64,000 nt of DNA. Origin: Neodontobutis hainanensis (taxonomy: Eukaryota > Chordata > Actinopteri > Gobiiformes > Odontobutidae). Shown in pieces: positions 34,262 to 47,100 of this stretch; the stretch's first letter is position 1, and each line of letters opens with the position of its first letter. The notes under the pieces were generated by a model. That model was not told the DNA's origin, ran no database searches, and worked only from the letters and a program-made list of their open reading frames with translations. Location of the stretch: contig JALDNG010000016.1 in assembly GCA_024349245.1 (NCBI GenBank), forward strand, positions 2,715,001 to 2,779,000, written 5' to 3'. The position numbers and the translations under genes are program-made.

Positions 34262-34620
34262 TTATACTGAACAAAAATTTTAACACAACACTTTTGTATT
34301 TTCCCCCATTTTTTTATAAGCTGAACTCAAAGATCTAAGACTAAGATGTACACAAAGGGCTATTTCTCTCAAATGTCGTTCACAAATCTGTGTTAGTGAA
34401 CACTTCTCCTTTGCTGAGATATTACAGCCGCCACACAGGTGTGGCATGTCAAGAGGCTGATTAGAGAGCATGTTTATTGCACAGGTGTGCCTTAGGCTGG
34501 CCACAATAAAAGGCCACTCTAAAATGTGCAGTTTTATCACACGGCACAATGCCACAGATGTTGCAAGTTTTGAGGGAGTGTGCAATAGGCATTCATGTAT
34601 ACAGTTTACATTAAGCATTT
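34262..34620 (+). repeat. Fragment of a widespread Tc1/mariner-associated repeat
   Basis: The run from 'ctgaacaaaaattttaacac' through 'gctgaactcaaagatctaag', 'cacaggtgtgccttaggctg' and 'ccacagatgttgcaagtttt' matches, from memory, a dispersed repeat known from many fish and other animals and linked to mariner-type elements. No transposase frame is intact here and the element stops abruptly near 34620, so it is a truncated copy. Confidence 0.65.
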
Positions 34621-35520
34621 TATCATATTGACACAGAACAACAAATGTATGTAAATACAGTTGCTTGATGGAATATCAGACCTTCTACCAAGGACAAAAG
34701 ACACATCTCAGTAAACAAGCGCTGGACCACCAAAGACTGCCCCTTTATGCATATGAAATCAGACACTTTGAATTGTGTCTCTTTGGTGTTAGGAGGCCTC
34801 TAGTCTGGATTCAGAGCATTTGATTTATTCGCAGGTGCACGGGGCTCTTTGATGTGTGGAGTTGAGAGGTTTTGCACCTGTTAGAGGGGAAGGAGAAAAA
34901 AGCTTTGAAAACAAGAGGTGGATTTGCCAGATAGGCGAAATAAGAGCAACAAGGAAAAGATTTGTGTTGCTATGGTACGGCGTGTGGGTTCTTTCAAAAG
35001 ACCACTGTGCTGTTTTGACACTCACTTTTTTTTTTTTTTATAAATCCTGTTGGGCTGGCTTTTGGCATTCTTCTGAAGTTAGTTGTACATTTTACATTTA
35101 GCCATTAAAACATGAATTTATAGGATGGTTGCAATATGTTTTCTGTTTGTTCTTTTTCCTGTTATTTCTAATTGCTAACCTGTCATTCATTTTTTGAGAT
35201 TAAATATTTATTTTTTTTTACGGTGTGAATTTGCCTAATGTCTAAAATTTAAAAAATTACATTTCTGCAGATGATTAGGTTTTCTTTTTTACTCTATAAA
35301 TATAAAAAATAAGATTTTCTTCTAATACACTGGTGAAAAATAAACTTACTACTTAAATTGCCTACTCAGTTTATATATCCAATATGACACGGGATTGTAA
35401 TAGGTACATTATGCTGGATTTATTTTAGAAAAAAAAATCTATTAATCCTGCAGTGAAACAACCCTTAATCCACACCTGGCTTTCTTGTATTATCTTACAC
35501 TGCAGCTGGATTGTTGTGGG

Positions 35521-35813
35521 ATTTGTGAGTTTACAAAATCCATCAAACTGAACTGCTCCAAGCAAAGTACTCACGTGACCGATGATGCAGCAGTACTTAC
35601 AGGTATGGGGGTGTTTTAGGTTTGAAGATGTAGCGGATGTTTTACTATTACGGACATGGCGTTGCTCTGATTGCATTAAACTGCACCACACTGACCGGTT
35701 ATATATTTTAAGTACCGGCTCTTTTGCAAATGCTTTCTATGGAAGCCCTCCCAGATGGTACTGTGAAACTGACCACGTACTGTGGAGCAGACTATCTGGC
35801 ATCTATTTGGTTT
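35521..35813 (+). repeat. Unclassified dispersed repeat, copy 2
   Basis: Second copy of the element at 3203-3494, in the same orientation. The two are well diverged, with several small gaps, so they are old insertions. Confidence 0.6.
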
Positions 35814-36108
35814 ACATCGATTGCTTTTAAATGTGTATCTCTCAGCCAATAGCCAGTAACTGCTCAAATGTAAAAAAGGAATTAAAACTAAATAAGTGCA
35901 TTTAAAGCCAGACATGAATTTTACTTTTAATGTTCCATGAACAGTAGAAAAGAGGATGAGGCATAAGCCCAAGTTTGCTTGCATATACATTTCTCTAAAA
36001 AAATTTCATACCCTGTATGTCTTAAGATAATGCTGTACATGCTTTAAATATCTTTCCATTTACTGTCAGTGGTAGTGGGTGCACTTCCTATTTCCTTATT
36101 ACTGGCAG

Positions 36109-36273
36109 GACCTTTTGGTTACTTCCGATCAACTGCCCAGTGGCCCTCCTGTTTTAGAAACCGTATGGGGGCCCTCTAGCAATAAAGATGGCTGGCTATC
36201 TCATTTCCACAGAGGACAAGATAACATCCTGAGAACACTTCCATCATTGGAGGAGTTTCTTCGGCAGAGATAA
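36109..36273 (+). other. Unidentified terminal-exon-like ORF
   Basis: After a good acceptor (pyrimidine-rich tract ending actggcag, 36108) a frame stays open for 54 codons from phase 0 to TAA 36271-36273. It contains LPSGPPVLETVWGPSS, KDGWLSHFHRGQDNI and LPSLEEFLRQR, with a protein-like mix of residues. I do not recognise the family and found no upstream partner exon on the plus strand. It could be the last exon of an unannotated gene between tex36 and ctbp2, a pseudogene fragment, or chance. Confidence 0.3.
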
Positions 36274-39200
36274 GAACTTGCCTGTTAAACCTTAGCTACA
36301 AAGCTCATGTTCAGTGTGTGTGTATATGTTTATGTCGGTATATAAGAATCCAAACTACACTGGTCCTGCTTTAATGTTTGCCCCCTCTATATGTTTGGGC
36401 TCACAGAGGAAGGCCTTGTTCTGAATCAAGGCGCTGAGCAGAAATGCTAACCTATCCTTGCACCAAGTCACATTCTTTCATGTATTTTTCAGCCCTCCGA
36501 CACGGTTTGCATGCTAATTCGTATGTAGGTGGTGAGTATAATTACATTAGGCTCGTTGTAAACAAAGACCTACAAGCTGCAGTCTGTTCAAGTATGACTC
36601 CCTGGAGAACGCTGCAAAATAGTTTATACAAGGATGGATGGATTTATTATGCATAGTTAATGTGAAGAAAATCTTTTGCAAAAAATAAATGTTGAAGCAT
36701 GCAGCAAATTGTTTTGGATATGGGAGACGCCTATACACTTAATCATAAATAGACTGTGGCATTTCAAACAAGGCAATCTTTTAGCCTCCTGATCCTGTTT
36801 TTATTTGGTTAAATATTCGGTAAAAGGCGGCTTGTGTTGGAAGCTTTATCCTTCAAAATATACTTTTCTGGATCAAAAGGAGGCTTAGTTTGCCTTCATG
36901 TATCTGTAGTATTACCAAGTATTTCATCACTGTTTAAGAAGCTCCACCTCCTCGTTACAGGCACACTACTCCTTCATAACCTCAACTTCAGAGTCTTTTT
37001 AAGCTCATTAGGTAAAAGGGGTATGTGACATTGAAGATTCTGAAGCGAGAACACAGGCCTTGCACACACTGTACATTTTCACCTTTATGTCCTGCCTTCT
37101 GAGTGAGAATATGTTTGGAGCCAATAAAAAAGGAGACAAATGGGTGTAGCAGCACAGTAGCTTCCTGATCATTTCAAATCCTATGCACTACTGTGGTGGC
37201 TGGTGGTGATGTTTGGTGGGTAATAAATACAGTCACATTTGGGACACTATGCTGAATTATTATGTGAAACAAACTAGTTCTCTTACACACAAACACTTCA
37301 AAAATATCTATCTAGCGTCCACAAAATATTGGAATGTTTTATCAATCAACTAAAGACAGACAAAAATAATATTTATTACAGTCACAAGAGACTGGGAACA
37401 GAACATTATTGTAAAGCTTGTACTAGGACCTTTCTAATTCTTTTAGGAAAATGATAAATTTGTCAAATTATCCTAAATGGAACAAATATTCTTAAAGCTA
37501 ATGTTTTTATAAGAAAACCTGCTCTTCCTGTCACTTCTTCTAAGAGTTCACTGTAACTTTGTAAGTCTCAAGGTTTCAACCAAATCTGAGTTTCTGGGGT
37601 GGATACATTTAGCCAATAGCTGGTAATTCAAGGGGCGGGCCTTCTCACCAAATGAGGAAGATGATTGGTGCATAGGCCACTGGCTGTGTCATTGTACTTG
37701 GGCTGTATAAATACACCCCTTTTTCATATTTTTGTGTCAATTTAGACATATGTTCAAGTCCACATAATCTTCCACATAATATAGTACAATTAAAACTATA
37801 AATTTTATGTTAATGTATCAAGTAAATGTTTAACAATAGCTTGAAAAGCCTCCATGGACTGGCCCATTGATGCCAGCCCCTTGACTATAATGGGATCTTG
37901 AATACAACACTAACTTTATCATTGCTAAAAACTGTGCATCAACTTGTCAGTGTAGGAGCTCACTGAAATGAGCAAGAGGCCTCGAAACAAGTTCAATTAA
38001 CCAATTTCACATTCAGTCTCCAGTCAAATAAACGTTGCAAGCACACGTTCTTCATTGACATTCCAGTCCGAAGCGGGTTAGATATCCAAGTGTCTTTCTT
38101 TCTTCCACAGGCGGCTGCTATGAATGTGTCAGAGGCCTTAATGTGCTGGAACATAATTACAGTCAATGTGAGTGCGGCCAGAGTGCTTTTGTTTGCTATC
38201 CGAACCACATCGTGCCATCTCCCGAGCAATGTTAAAACACATTCTTCCGCCGCTGTGTGTGCACTTAGTGGAGGAGGCGCAGCACACATAGAGCACAATG
38301 GCATACTTGAGCACTCTCACATTATAATAAAATGTAAATTACACCCCCATAAGCCGCTCATTACAATATCCCATACGTATGTCACATTTTTTTATGTTCC
38401 TATGCAGGCCTGGAACACAAGCTTTACTTTGCTGCTGCTAATCATCAAGAGCAATATGCTAATGTAAATTATCTAAACATTTTTTGTCATTAATTAAATA
38501 GCTGTCTCGTGAATTGTGATAAATTTATGTAATGCTATTGACTGATGGAATAAAAGCCTGAAAGTTGAACAAAAGACAGTAATATGGTTTATTTTGACGT
38601 TGAGAGATGGTGAGGAATGTGACAGTGAAAGGAAATGCTAAGCAATGAGGTGATTTAAGACCAAGACATTGATTCAGGGTTGCAGTGGAATATTCATTCA
38701 AATGAGGCACAGAGTGGAACAGCATAAGAATAACCCGTCTTTAAAGATTAACATAACCCTTGGAGGTGTTATTGTATCCCCGTAACCGAGTCGAGACTTT
38801 CAGCAGGTGCAGTAACTCCCTCTCTGTGAGTTACTGCATTAAGTCCCTCAAATTTAGTAGCACAATCATGAGCCTCCCGTTCACTCTCTGGAGTAGAAGA
38901 ATCGCTTTGCATTTTAAAAAGGTCAAATACTCAGATCTCTGCCAGGAGGAATTGAGGGAAGAAATAATGTCTGTCTGCAGAAATATGCAGTCACACACTA
39001 CTGATCCTCTCAAATACCCAGTGTACAGTAAAGAGATTAGAGGTGTGTGCGTGTTGACTGTCATCTCTTGACAACTCGTGTGCAAACAAAACTGAATCAG
39101 TGTTTAACATTGGGTACAGTTTAATCTCCAGCACTCATTTAATCCAAGTCAGAACAAACACATTTAATTAGCATTTCTTTAGTATATAATTTTGTGCTTT

Positions 39201-40700
39201 AAAATTTTTACACTGCACAATCAGCTGCCTGTCCCGAGCCATTTTGCACAACTCAATCTGAAGCACATGCATCCAATTATAATAACAGCATAAAAAAAGC
39301 ATTACAGATAAATCTTCCACGTGACACAATTGAATTTAGAGTGCCAACAAATATGCATTACATACTTCATCATATGCCACATTCTGTCAAAGTGGAATGC
39401 ACTACATCGCAGAATTGTCCATTATTCTTCTTGGCATACTGATCCAATTTATCTACTTAATGCTTTTTTATTGATTTTGAGAAGAAATAGTTGTATGCTT
39501 GACTTACAGATGCAACTTGAAAGTGAAGCTTCCTGCCTCTGTCCATATCAGTCTCAAACATGTGCTTCGGTTGGTGTCCCAGTCAGATTGTGTTGGTCAT
39601 AATAAGAGTGTTTGGGCTCATTCCCGGGAATCACATTGTGCTGGAGACAAAATGACCACAGGGAAAGATCCTCTCAGGACAGGGCCAAGAGCCCACAGGC
39701 CTGGGACCACACACAGACTTCATGGCAGTGACTGAAAGATGCAGAACAAAAGGTATATTGCTTGCAGAGAGTTTCCCATTTATTCTGCATTTTAAAAAGA
39801 TGAATCAAAACATTCAGACTTACTGGTTTTGGGAAACTACACATGACTTGAATGACCATAGAAATCCAAAGATGCTGTCTGCCATCTGCAGCGTTTAACA
39901 CACTTGGCTTGTGTGTGCTGTGAATGGAGTTCACATACATTCATCTGCTGACACTGTAATGTAAAAAATGGGGAATATAGATTGCATGTTTAAGGCATGG
40001 CATCAAGGCCCAGCTGCAGCAGCTGTTTTCTGTCCTTGTTTAGTCTGAATGTGAAAACTAAACTGAGCAAATATGAAGGACTTAAGTTCATTAATGAACA
40101 TCTAATTACCACTCCATGGGCTACACTCATGAATATTTGTTAAACCTGTCACATTTGTGTCATGTAACATACCTTTTATACTGAGCCATGTGGCAAAACG
40201 TTCAAGTGAGAAAGCAAAAGGGAATATAGATCAATTATTATATTTATCTCATGTTTCTTCATTTTTGCAGGAACGGATTTTTGTTTTCGAAGACAATGTG
40301 CCACTTTAAAAAGTCACATTTGTCACTTTGAATTGTGGAATACTGTATAAGCTATTATTGTTATAATGTGTGCCAGTCTCATGATATTACTATTAATAGT
40401 GTTGTTAGATAGTGTTCACTTTATCTTTGTCCAGAAATTACCTCAGAAAATAGCATAAATGTGAAGAAATAATTTTCATTCATCATTATTGTTTGTGGCA
40501 GTTTGCTTCCAAGGGTTCTATTTTAACTTGGCGCCTTTTGAGACTCCTTCTAATGTGTGATTTATCACTTCCTAAATTGTGAAAGAATTCTCGGTCAAGA
40601 AAAGGAAAAAAAAAGCAGCAGATAATGCTCTGAAGCCTCCGTAGCTTTTTCCAATCAACCAGTCTTTCTCGAAAATTCCCACCGTCCCATCTCTATCATC
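36274..40700. other. Intergenic region upstream of ctbp2
   Basis: No gene or clear mobile element seen. Some stretches, for example 39960-40150, have moderate complexity and TAAT/ATTA-rich homeodomain-like sites and could be conserved regulatory DNA; nothing proves this from one sequence. Confidence 0.4.
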
Positions 40701-40734
40701 TGAGAAGTGTCTGTTTGAAGTGCCCCCTGCTCTG

Positions 40735-41119
40735 CTGTGTGAGCGCGCGACCCGCGTGCGCGAGACAAGTGGGCAAAGGCTCCGCCTCGTTCAAAAAAGC
40801 GAGCGAGAAAAAAAAGGGAAAAGCAAACTGATACACACCTCTCAATTCTGGCAGGAGGAAAAGAATAGGAGTGTTTATGAAACGTACAAGTAAACAGCGG
40901 GATAACCAGACAGAGCAGAGGCTACTTCCCCGCGTTAAACACCGACTACCGTGTTCTCAGCACCGGAGCTTGTCCCGCTGCCTTCAGGATTAAGTTCATC
41001 TAAAGGTGGATCATTATCTAAATCCGAGATAACAAGCGAATTTGAAATGCGTAGCCTGCCATGCTATATCTGGAGCCCCCAGAGCCGACGTTTGAACTCC
41101 CAGTAAACAACCAGTCGAG
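40735..41119 (+). promoter_or_regulatory. ctbp2: Probable ctbp2 promoter and 5' untranslated leader exon
   Basis: A CpG-rich patch ('gcgcgcgacccgcgtgcgcg' and following) stands out against the AT-rich background. It runs into sequence ending at a splice donor CGAG|gtagga (donor GT at 41120). The next firm exon on this strand is the first ctbp2 coding exon at 62543, so this is the best candidate for its leader. The leader carries short upstream ORFs: one opens at ATG 41048 and stops within the exon, and another opens at ATG 41060 and stays open to the donor; spliced directly to 62543 it would stop after 27 codons. The transcription start is not determined, and other leader exons may exist. Confidence 0.55.
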
Positions 41120-44100
41120 GTAGGACTCCACGTTACTGTAAAGGTGTTGTTAAAAATATATATTCGCTATAGTTTGAAAGCAATACTCGCATCGCTGTCC
41201 ATGTGTCCCTGCGCCATCAGCAAAGAGGGACAAGGGGAGGGTGGGAGCAGTGCGTTAGCATGTACTCCTCTAGCTGCTCAAGTGATGTGGGAATAGCGCT
41301 TATTAACTTTATAATGAGCTGTCCACTTAGTACAGGGACCGTGTTTAAGTTCAAATGAAGTTTAGTATACAGTTTGATTTATTTGAAGAAGTTATGAATG
41401 CTAATTTAATAGTTTGATAAAAAGTTTGGCCAAAGTGTGAAGCATGTGTAAGCAAATCCTGTTTCTTCTTAATTAATGGATGCTAATTAGTTAGCCACTT
41501 AGAGTTCTTCAGTGAGCACCTGCGCATTGAAGAAAATTTAAAGTTAGGTGATTGTGCCCACCTCCTCTTTTTTGCTCTGTTAATTGCATTTGGCCGTTAA
41601 TGGAAGCACTGACAGGAAACTTTACCTACTAAGTTCTCTCATATGACTCTAACTACAACAGTGATGTTGTTTTGAATATAGAGCTGTTTAACCCCCTTTT
41701 TAGTAGTAAAATCACTCACTTGCTCAGTTAACAGCAGGAAGTGCTTCTACTTTATTTCTTTGCCAGGTTGGATATTGGCAGAGCTTTAAAAGAAAACCCC
41801 ACTTTTGAAAGAAAAAAAGAAACTCCAGTCTTTTGGAGGCTTCAGTGGAAGAAAGCTTGAAGTAAAAGGAGATGGTGGTGGAAGAGGAGGAGGAGGTGGA
41901 GGAGGGCGGCTCTATTGTTTGGCCAGTGAAGGGGTGGGGATTTGAGGCTGTATGCAGATGTGCTGCTGGCAACGGACATCTGCTCTCTCCCCCTGTGGGC
42001 ATTGTCACAACAGGCAGGGGAACATAGTGAAGTGTCTGGCCGCACAGAAAAGGCCCTTTGTGGATCAGACACAAGCTGTAGTTGGGTAAATGTTTGCTTT
42101 TGAAACTTGGGAGACATCATTAGATCATAGCAATAGTGGTACACCGTTGTCTTATACCTTTTTATGACTTGTTGTAATTTCATTTCAAAAGCATCTTTAC
42201 TTGATTCATGAGTTGTATTCTCTCACCCATCAGCCAGCGCAATACACCGCACGCTTGCCTCTCTTCCAATCCTCCCTTCACCCTCCGCCTTCGAATCCCC
42301 AGGGGCTCAACTTCCTCTCTTGTCTCTGTGGCCTGCCTGCGTTCAGATATGAAAGCATGGCCATCTGAGTGAGGAAAAAAAAAAAGCATCACAGTCAGCA
42401 TCACAACGTACATAACAGCTCCTATCAAGCCGTTTGATTTATTGGTAAGGGGGAAAATGCCAAGAACATGCAAAACCAACCCTTTAATATTTATGCTACC
42501 TCGCACACAGCTTGTTTGATAGCAGCTATCGTTGTCGATGTGTGTTTGAGTTGGAGTCTCATTTTCCTCAACACGTATTCCCTGGTGGCTGTTGGAGTCA
42601 GTGTGCTGTGATTATGAACATGATTGGTGCTTGTACAGTGCACTGTTGTACACGGCTGATCTGCAGTGCAACATGCTTGCATAGCGACTCATTTGTGTGT
42701 TTCTGCTGTGTTTTAGAACAGAGAAGCAGGAGCAACGGTGCAGGGAGAGATGATAGCTTTTGAAAGCACAGGTGCCGTCTCTCAGTTCACTTACTGCTGG
42801 CTTGTTATTGGACAGGGAGCCCATGCTGTTTATTGCATTGCTGTCATGTCCTACTTTTCTTTTTTCACAACGTATCAAACAGTGAGTCTTGGCAGAATTT
42901 GAGGCAGACTGGAAAAAAAAACATGAAACGGTGAATCAACTGGCTGTTTTTGAAGTCACAGAAGCAAAGCAATTACAATTGGTTAATCATATTCTCAAAG
43001 CCCTAATACTCCATTTAACATCGTAATTTGGACGCTGCTGAAATAGCTCTTGTGAACTCTGCAGAGAATTCCCATAATGGCTGGGGCTCTAACGGCTCCT
43101 AAAAGTTCCCGCAGGAGTTGGTTTGAGAAGATTTTACAGTCATGTGAGAGCGCTATGCATTGTGCAGGAGGGGGTAATGGGTGTGAAATTACACTGTGCC
43201 ATCTGCAAAAGGCTAAAATGTACAGCCTTTTGTCAATCTCGTACAATATACTGCCTGGCACAACCACTGCAGCCTCTGGTGTGATTAAGATTCACACTGG
43301 GCATGAACACCTGCAAATCTTAGCCCTTTTTATCTTTCATTTGTCGCATCTGTCCAAACAATGTCTTTAATATTTTTGGTTGTGAGAAGTTAAAAGTAGA
43401 TTGTCGTAATTCAATATGTGTTCGAGGCTCTCTTAAACTAAGAAAACTATTGCACACAATGTAGTTTAGTGTTGTTAAAGTTATGTTTCTTGCGCTCAAG
43501 CAAAACGCATCAGACCCGTCATTGTGTTTTGCATAATCGTTCCACTTTTCTGCACCTGTTTCTCTTGTACTGTGTTTTGTTTCTCTGTCTCTTTACCAGT
43601 TGTGAAGAATAGTTTGGGGGGGAAACAGAACTGTACTCTATCAGGCAGCAGCAGCAGGTGTGTGATTTCCTGCACAGATAAAGCCTGTTTGCCCAGTCTG
43701 CTTACACGCCCAGGGTGCTCTCAAGTTTATGTGTGTACCTTTGGATAAGGTAGACATAGAAACATCCTCCATTGTTTGCGCTAAGTGCTGCATAATCTAT
43801 TAAACTGGTACAGCTAGCTCTGGCTACACTGGCATCTTACAAGCTGGGAGCTCGGCCACAATGAGGTATTTTATCATTGTTTCTCGGCAGTCGCCAGAAT
43901 ACAAGTGGATTATATGCCAGGGCTGTATTTTAAACATTATGTTGAGACAACACCACATGATATATTGAAGTAGCAGAGCCAATTCCTGAATGTAGCATCT
44001 AGCTTTTTGTTTAACTCACTATGCTACACTAACACTACGGTTATACAACAACGACCTTGCACAAATTAAACGATGTCACTGTGCTTAGAGAAAATGTAAT

Positions 44101-47100
44101 CACAATATACTCTGGTGCTTTAAGTCTTCAAAAAGGTGGGTATTTCTTGATACTTTGCATCTTTACAGGGGGCCACACCAAAAACATTTCAGAGTGGTCT
44201 GTCTTGATGTGGACACGCAATTAAGTAAAAAGACCTAACATTTTATTTTGTCAGAGATCAGTAGATGTTTAAACAAAAGTGGTGTCAAACAATTAGATGC
44301 AGCAGAGCAAACGGTTACATGTGCATTATTAATGAAAACACTTTTATAAACCACACAGTATAGCGAGTGTAGACAGTGTTTGGATGATTAAAAAAGCATT
44401 CCCTTAAATTATTAACTCATTATAGCAGCAGTGGGTACAGCAGAGGATGTTTACCGTGGCCTGTATTTATGTCAGTGGGAGTCCGCTCACACCACTTGGC
44501 CATCTAATAGCCTCCCACCAGGTGTAAACCATTGCAGTGTGTCGCCCGGCGTTGCTCCTCGTTAATGACCGGCCATTTCCCTCCAAAGAAGTCCTAATTG
44601 CTCTCAACAGCACTGGTGGGCATTGTGCAAGAGCGGATGGATGAGGGGTGCAGTTGAAAATCTAATAGCTACGTTATACGCCGTCTTTCCAGCATGTTGA
44701 AGTGTTTGCCAACAGCAACTTCTTCTCACCCCTCCTCTTTTGCTTGCCATGGTAAGAGCTTTAAACACCTGCCATTAACTTTCAAGCAAACCCCAGTGGA
44801 TTAGTAATGAATAGCGGCACCGGCGTCCAACTATGTGTGCAACGTGTGTGTTTGTGCCTGTGTGTCACTTTTGGAAGAACTAGCTAAAGACAAAGCACCA
44901 TCTGCACGCAGCAGGCTGTCCCGACTGCCCGCTCTCCTCCCTGGGACGGAGGAGAGGCTTTTTGCACAGCATTGTTACGAAACTGCTCCTGCCGCTGCTG
45001 TCGCTACGCTGGTTGTAAATGCTGACAGCTAATAATGTCCTCCTGGGTGACAGTGCCTCGCTGGAGCCAGAGCTGAGACAGAGACTAATGAAGAGGCAGG
45101 AAGTGAAGAGGGACAATACATACAGAGGGTGAACACAGAGCAGCTCACTCACTTTCTGACCGAGCTGGTGAAGTTAGTTAAAAAGATCACAAGCATACAC
45201 ACTAAAAATGCAGCCTGCTGTATTGTGTTTTATTTCCTCTTGTTCGTTCCTTCCTGTACGGTAGGTATTCTCCTGTCTCAGCAGTGAGATGGCAGCTGTT
45301 GGAGGAAGGGCTTCATTGTGTCAGAGAGAGCGCCCTGTTCAGTCCAGCTGACATAGACTTGTGTCAGGAGGATCCATCCTGCTGATGTTAGGGAAGCAGC
45401 AAAGTGAAAGAGATGTCTAAAATGCTGAAGTGAGCCAGGGCCAGTGGAGAGATGGCTCTGTTTGTTTGCCTTTCTGCTGAGCACCACTTCACAGAGAAAA
45501 CTTTTTGGCTGAATTTGCTGACTGTGTGAAAGGAAGAAAAGAGTTGGAGTTGTGGGAGTCATTGGTGGGCACTCAAGTTGGGGCTATTGTGGGTCTGTGA
45601 CATTGACATTTGGACATGGCGAGGGGGGAGAAACAAGTTAAAAGCAGTTTTTTATTTATTTATTTATTTTTTTAGCTGTTTCTTACCACACAAAGTGTTT
45701 TGCCTCTGCAAACATTTGCCACATGAATATGCATGGTAATTCCTCTTTTCTTCTTTGCCCTCTGAGCTGTATTTTTTCTACCCAGAGACCTGTCGTGTTG
45801 TGTTTGATTGGCCCTGACATTTGAAAAGGTCCTTGAAAAAAAGTTGTTTATGACAACTGGAGAACTCTCCTTGCAGCAGAGTAAAAATGGCATTTTGAAG
45901 GGAGCACAGCTTCTGCATATTTAAATGCTAATAGCTGTGTGAATGTGCAGGCTAATAGGATGTTTTAATCTGGAGAGTTGCAGTATGCAGTCCCACTGTC
46001 TGAGTGCTACTTTGAAGAGCTGTGGAAGGTGCATCAGCTCATTTTAGACAGTGGTTTTGATGAGTCGTGTAAACAACAACTTTGTCTTTTATGAGCTAGA
46101 TTATCTAAACGCATAAGCAAAAATAGCAGTCTTATATTCAGAACAAACCCCTGAGGGAGTTTAGAAATTCTGGCATCTGTAGAGTATTATTGCAATGGTT
46201 ATGATGCAAATAAAGTTTAACAGCTTGTTTTACAAGCTTTCTGATGTTGTGTGTCAGAGTGGGCTGCTGTTTCAGACAGGGCCCCTGGGGTTTGGACTGG
46301 GCAGCCCTGCAGTGAAGCTTCAGGTCTTTGTTTTATTATGCACCATGTGTTAGCAGAGGCCAGACACAAGTGCCACGAATCCCCCTGGACTTTGACCTGC
46401 TCACAGTGTTTGGCCATCATGGCCTTGGTTGGGTTCTGGCTTTTACAATGGATTACAGGTTATTCACAACAAGGCTCTCAAGCCCCTTTCATCCTTTTTC
46501 CTCTTTCAAATGCACATAAAAAACATTTTTATTTTATTTGAGTTTACTTCTCTAGGTTCATGTTAACACAGTGCTTAGTGTTTCCTCACATAAAAGGACT
46601 AGTGTTTTTGATTATCATTTTAGTGGTGTTTTTACTATAGTCTTCTTTAAGAACTACTCATCTTGTCACACTAATGGAAAAATTGTAAATTCTTTTGAAA
46701 CTAGCTGAAAAGGTCTTCTCGTTGTGTTGATTTGTTGAATGTCACAGGTTCATGAGGTGAATCTGTGAAGATTAGTGTGTCCAATGAACATGGAGTTTAT
46801 TTTTAAAGCCTTAAGCTCACCTTTGCAGCGTGCTATCACTGCTCTAAAACACCGGGTTAAAGGGCTTCCATATCATGCGTTTTATGCATTTAACAGCCTT
46901 TTACTTGCTTAAATATTGGCAGGCATCCAGACAGGAAAATCTGGCAGCTGTCCATGGAACCATTTGACTCCTAAAGCACACTGTTAAGTGAGAGACTGTA
47001 CTTTCTATTGATTTAAATGAGCATCAGATCGCTGCTGTACTCGCACATGCACAAAATCACACAGTGGCAATTATTCTATCTCCTTGTTCTGCCTCTCATT

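Larger units (their letters stand above)
31357..36108. other. Intergenic region downstream of tex36
   Basis: About 4.7 kb of AT-rich sequence with no firm gene. It contains the tex36 3' UTR (extent unknown), a possible MITE at 31849-32333, a Tc1/mariner-associated repeat at about 34262-34620, and one copy of an unclassified repeat at 35521-35813. An ATTAAA at 31625-31630 is a possible tex36 polyadenylation signal. Confidence 0.5.

Noticed and set aside
41724..42183. Minus-strand ORFs with serine runs
   Set aside because: The frame comes from a simple GGA/GGT-rich purine stretch; low complexity with no splice signals or family match.
45030..45175. Coding-like stretch after the ORF at 44835
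   Set aside because: Short frames with no shared phase, no splice pair and no recognised protein; treated as ctbp2 intron.
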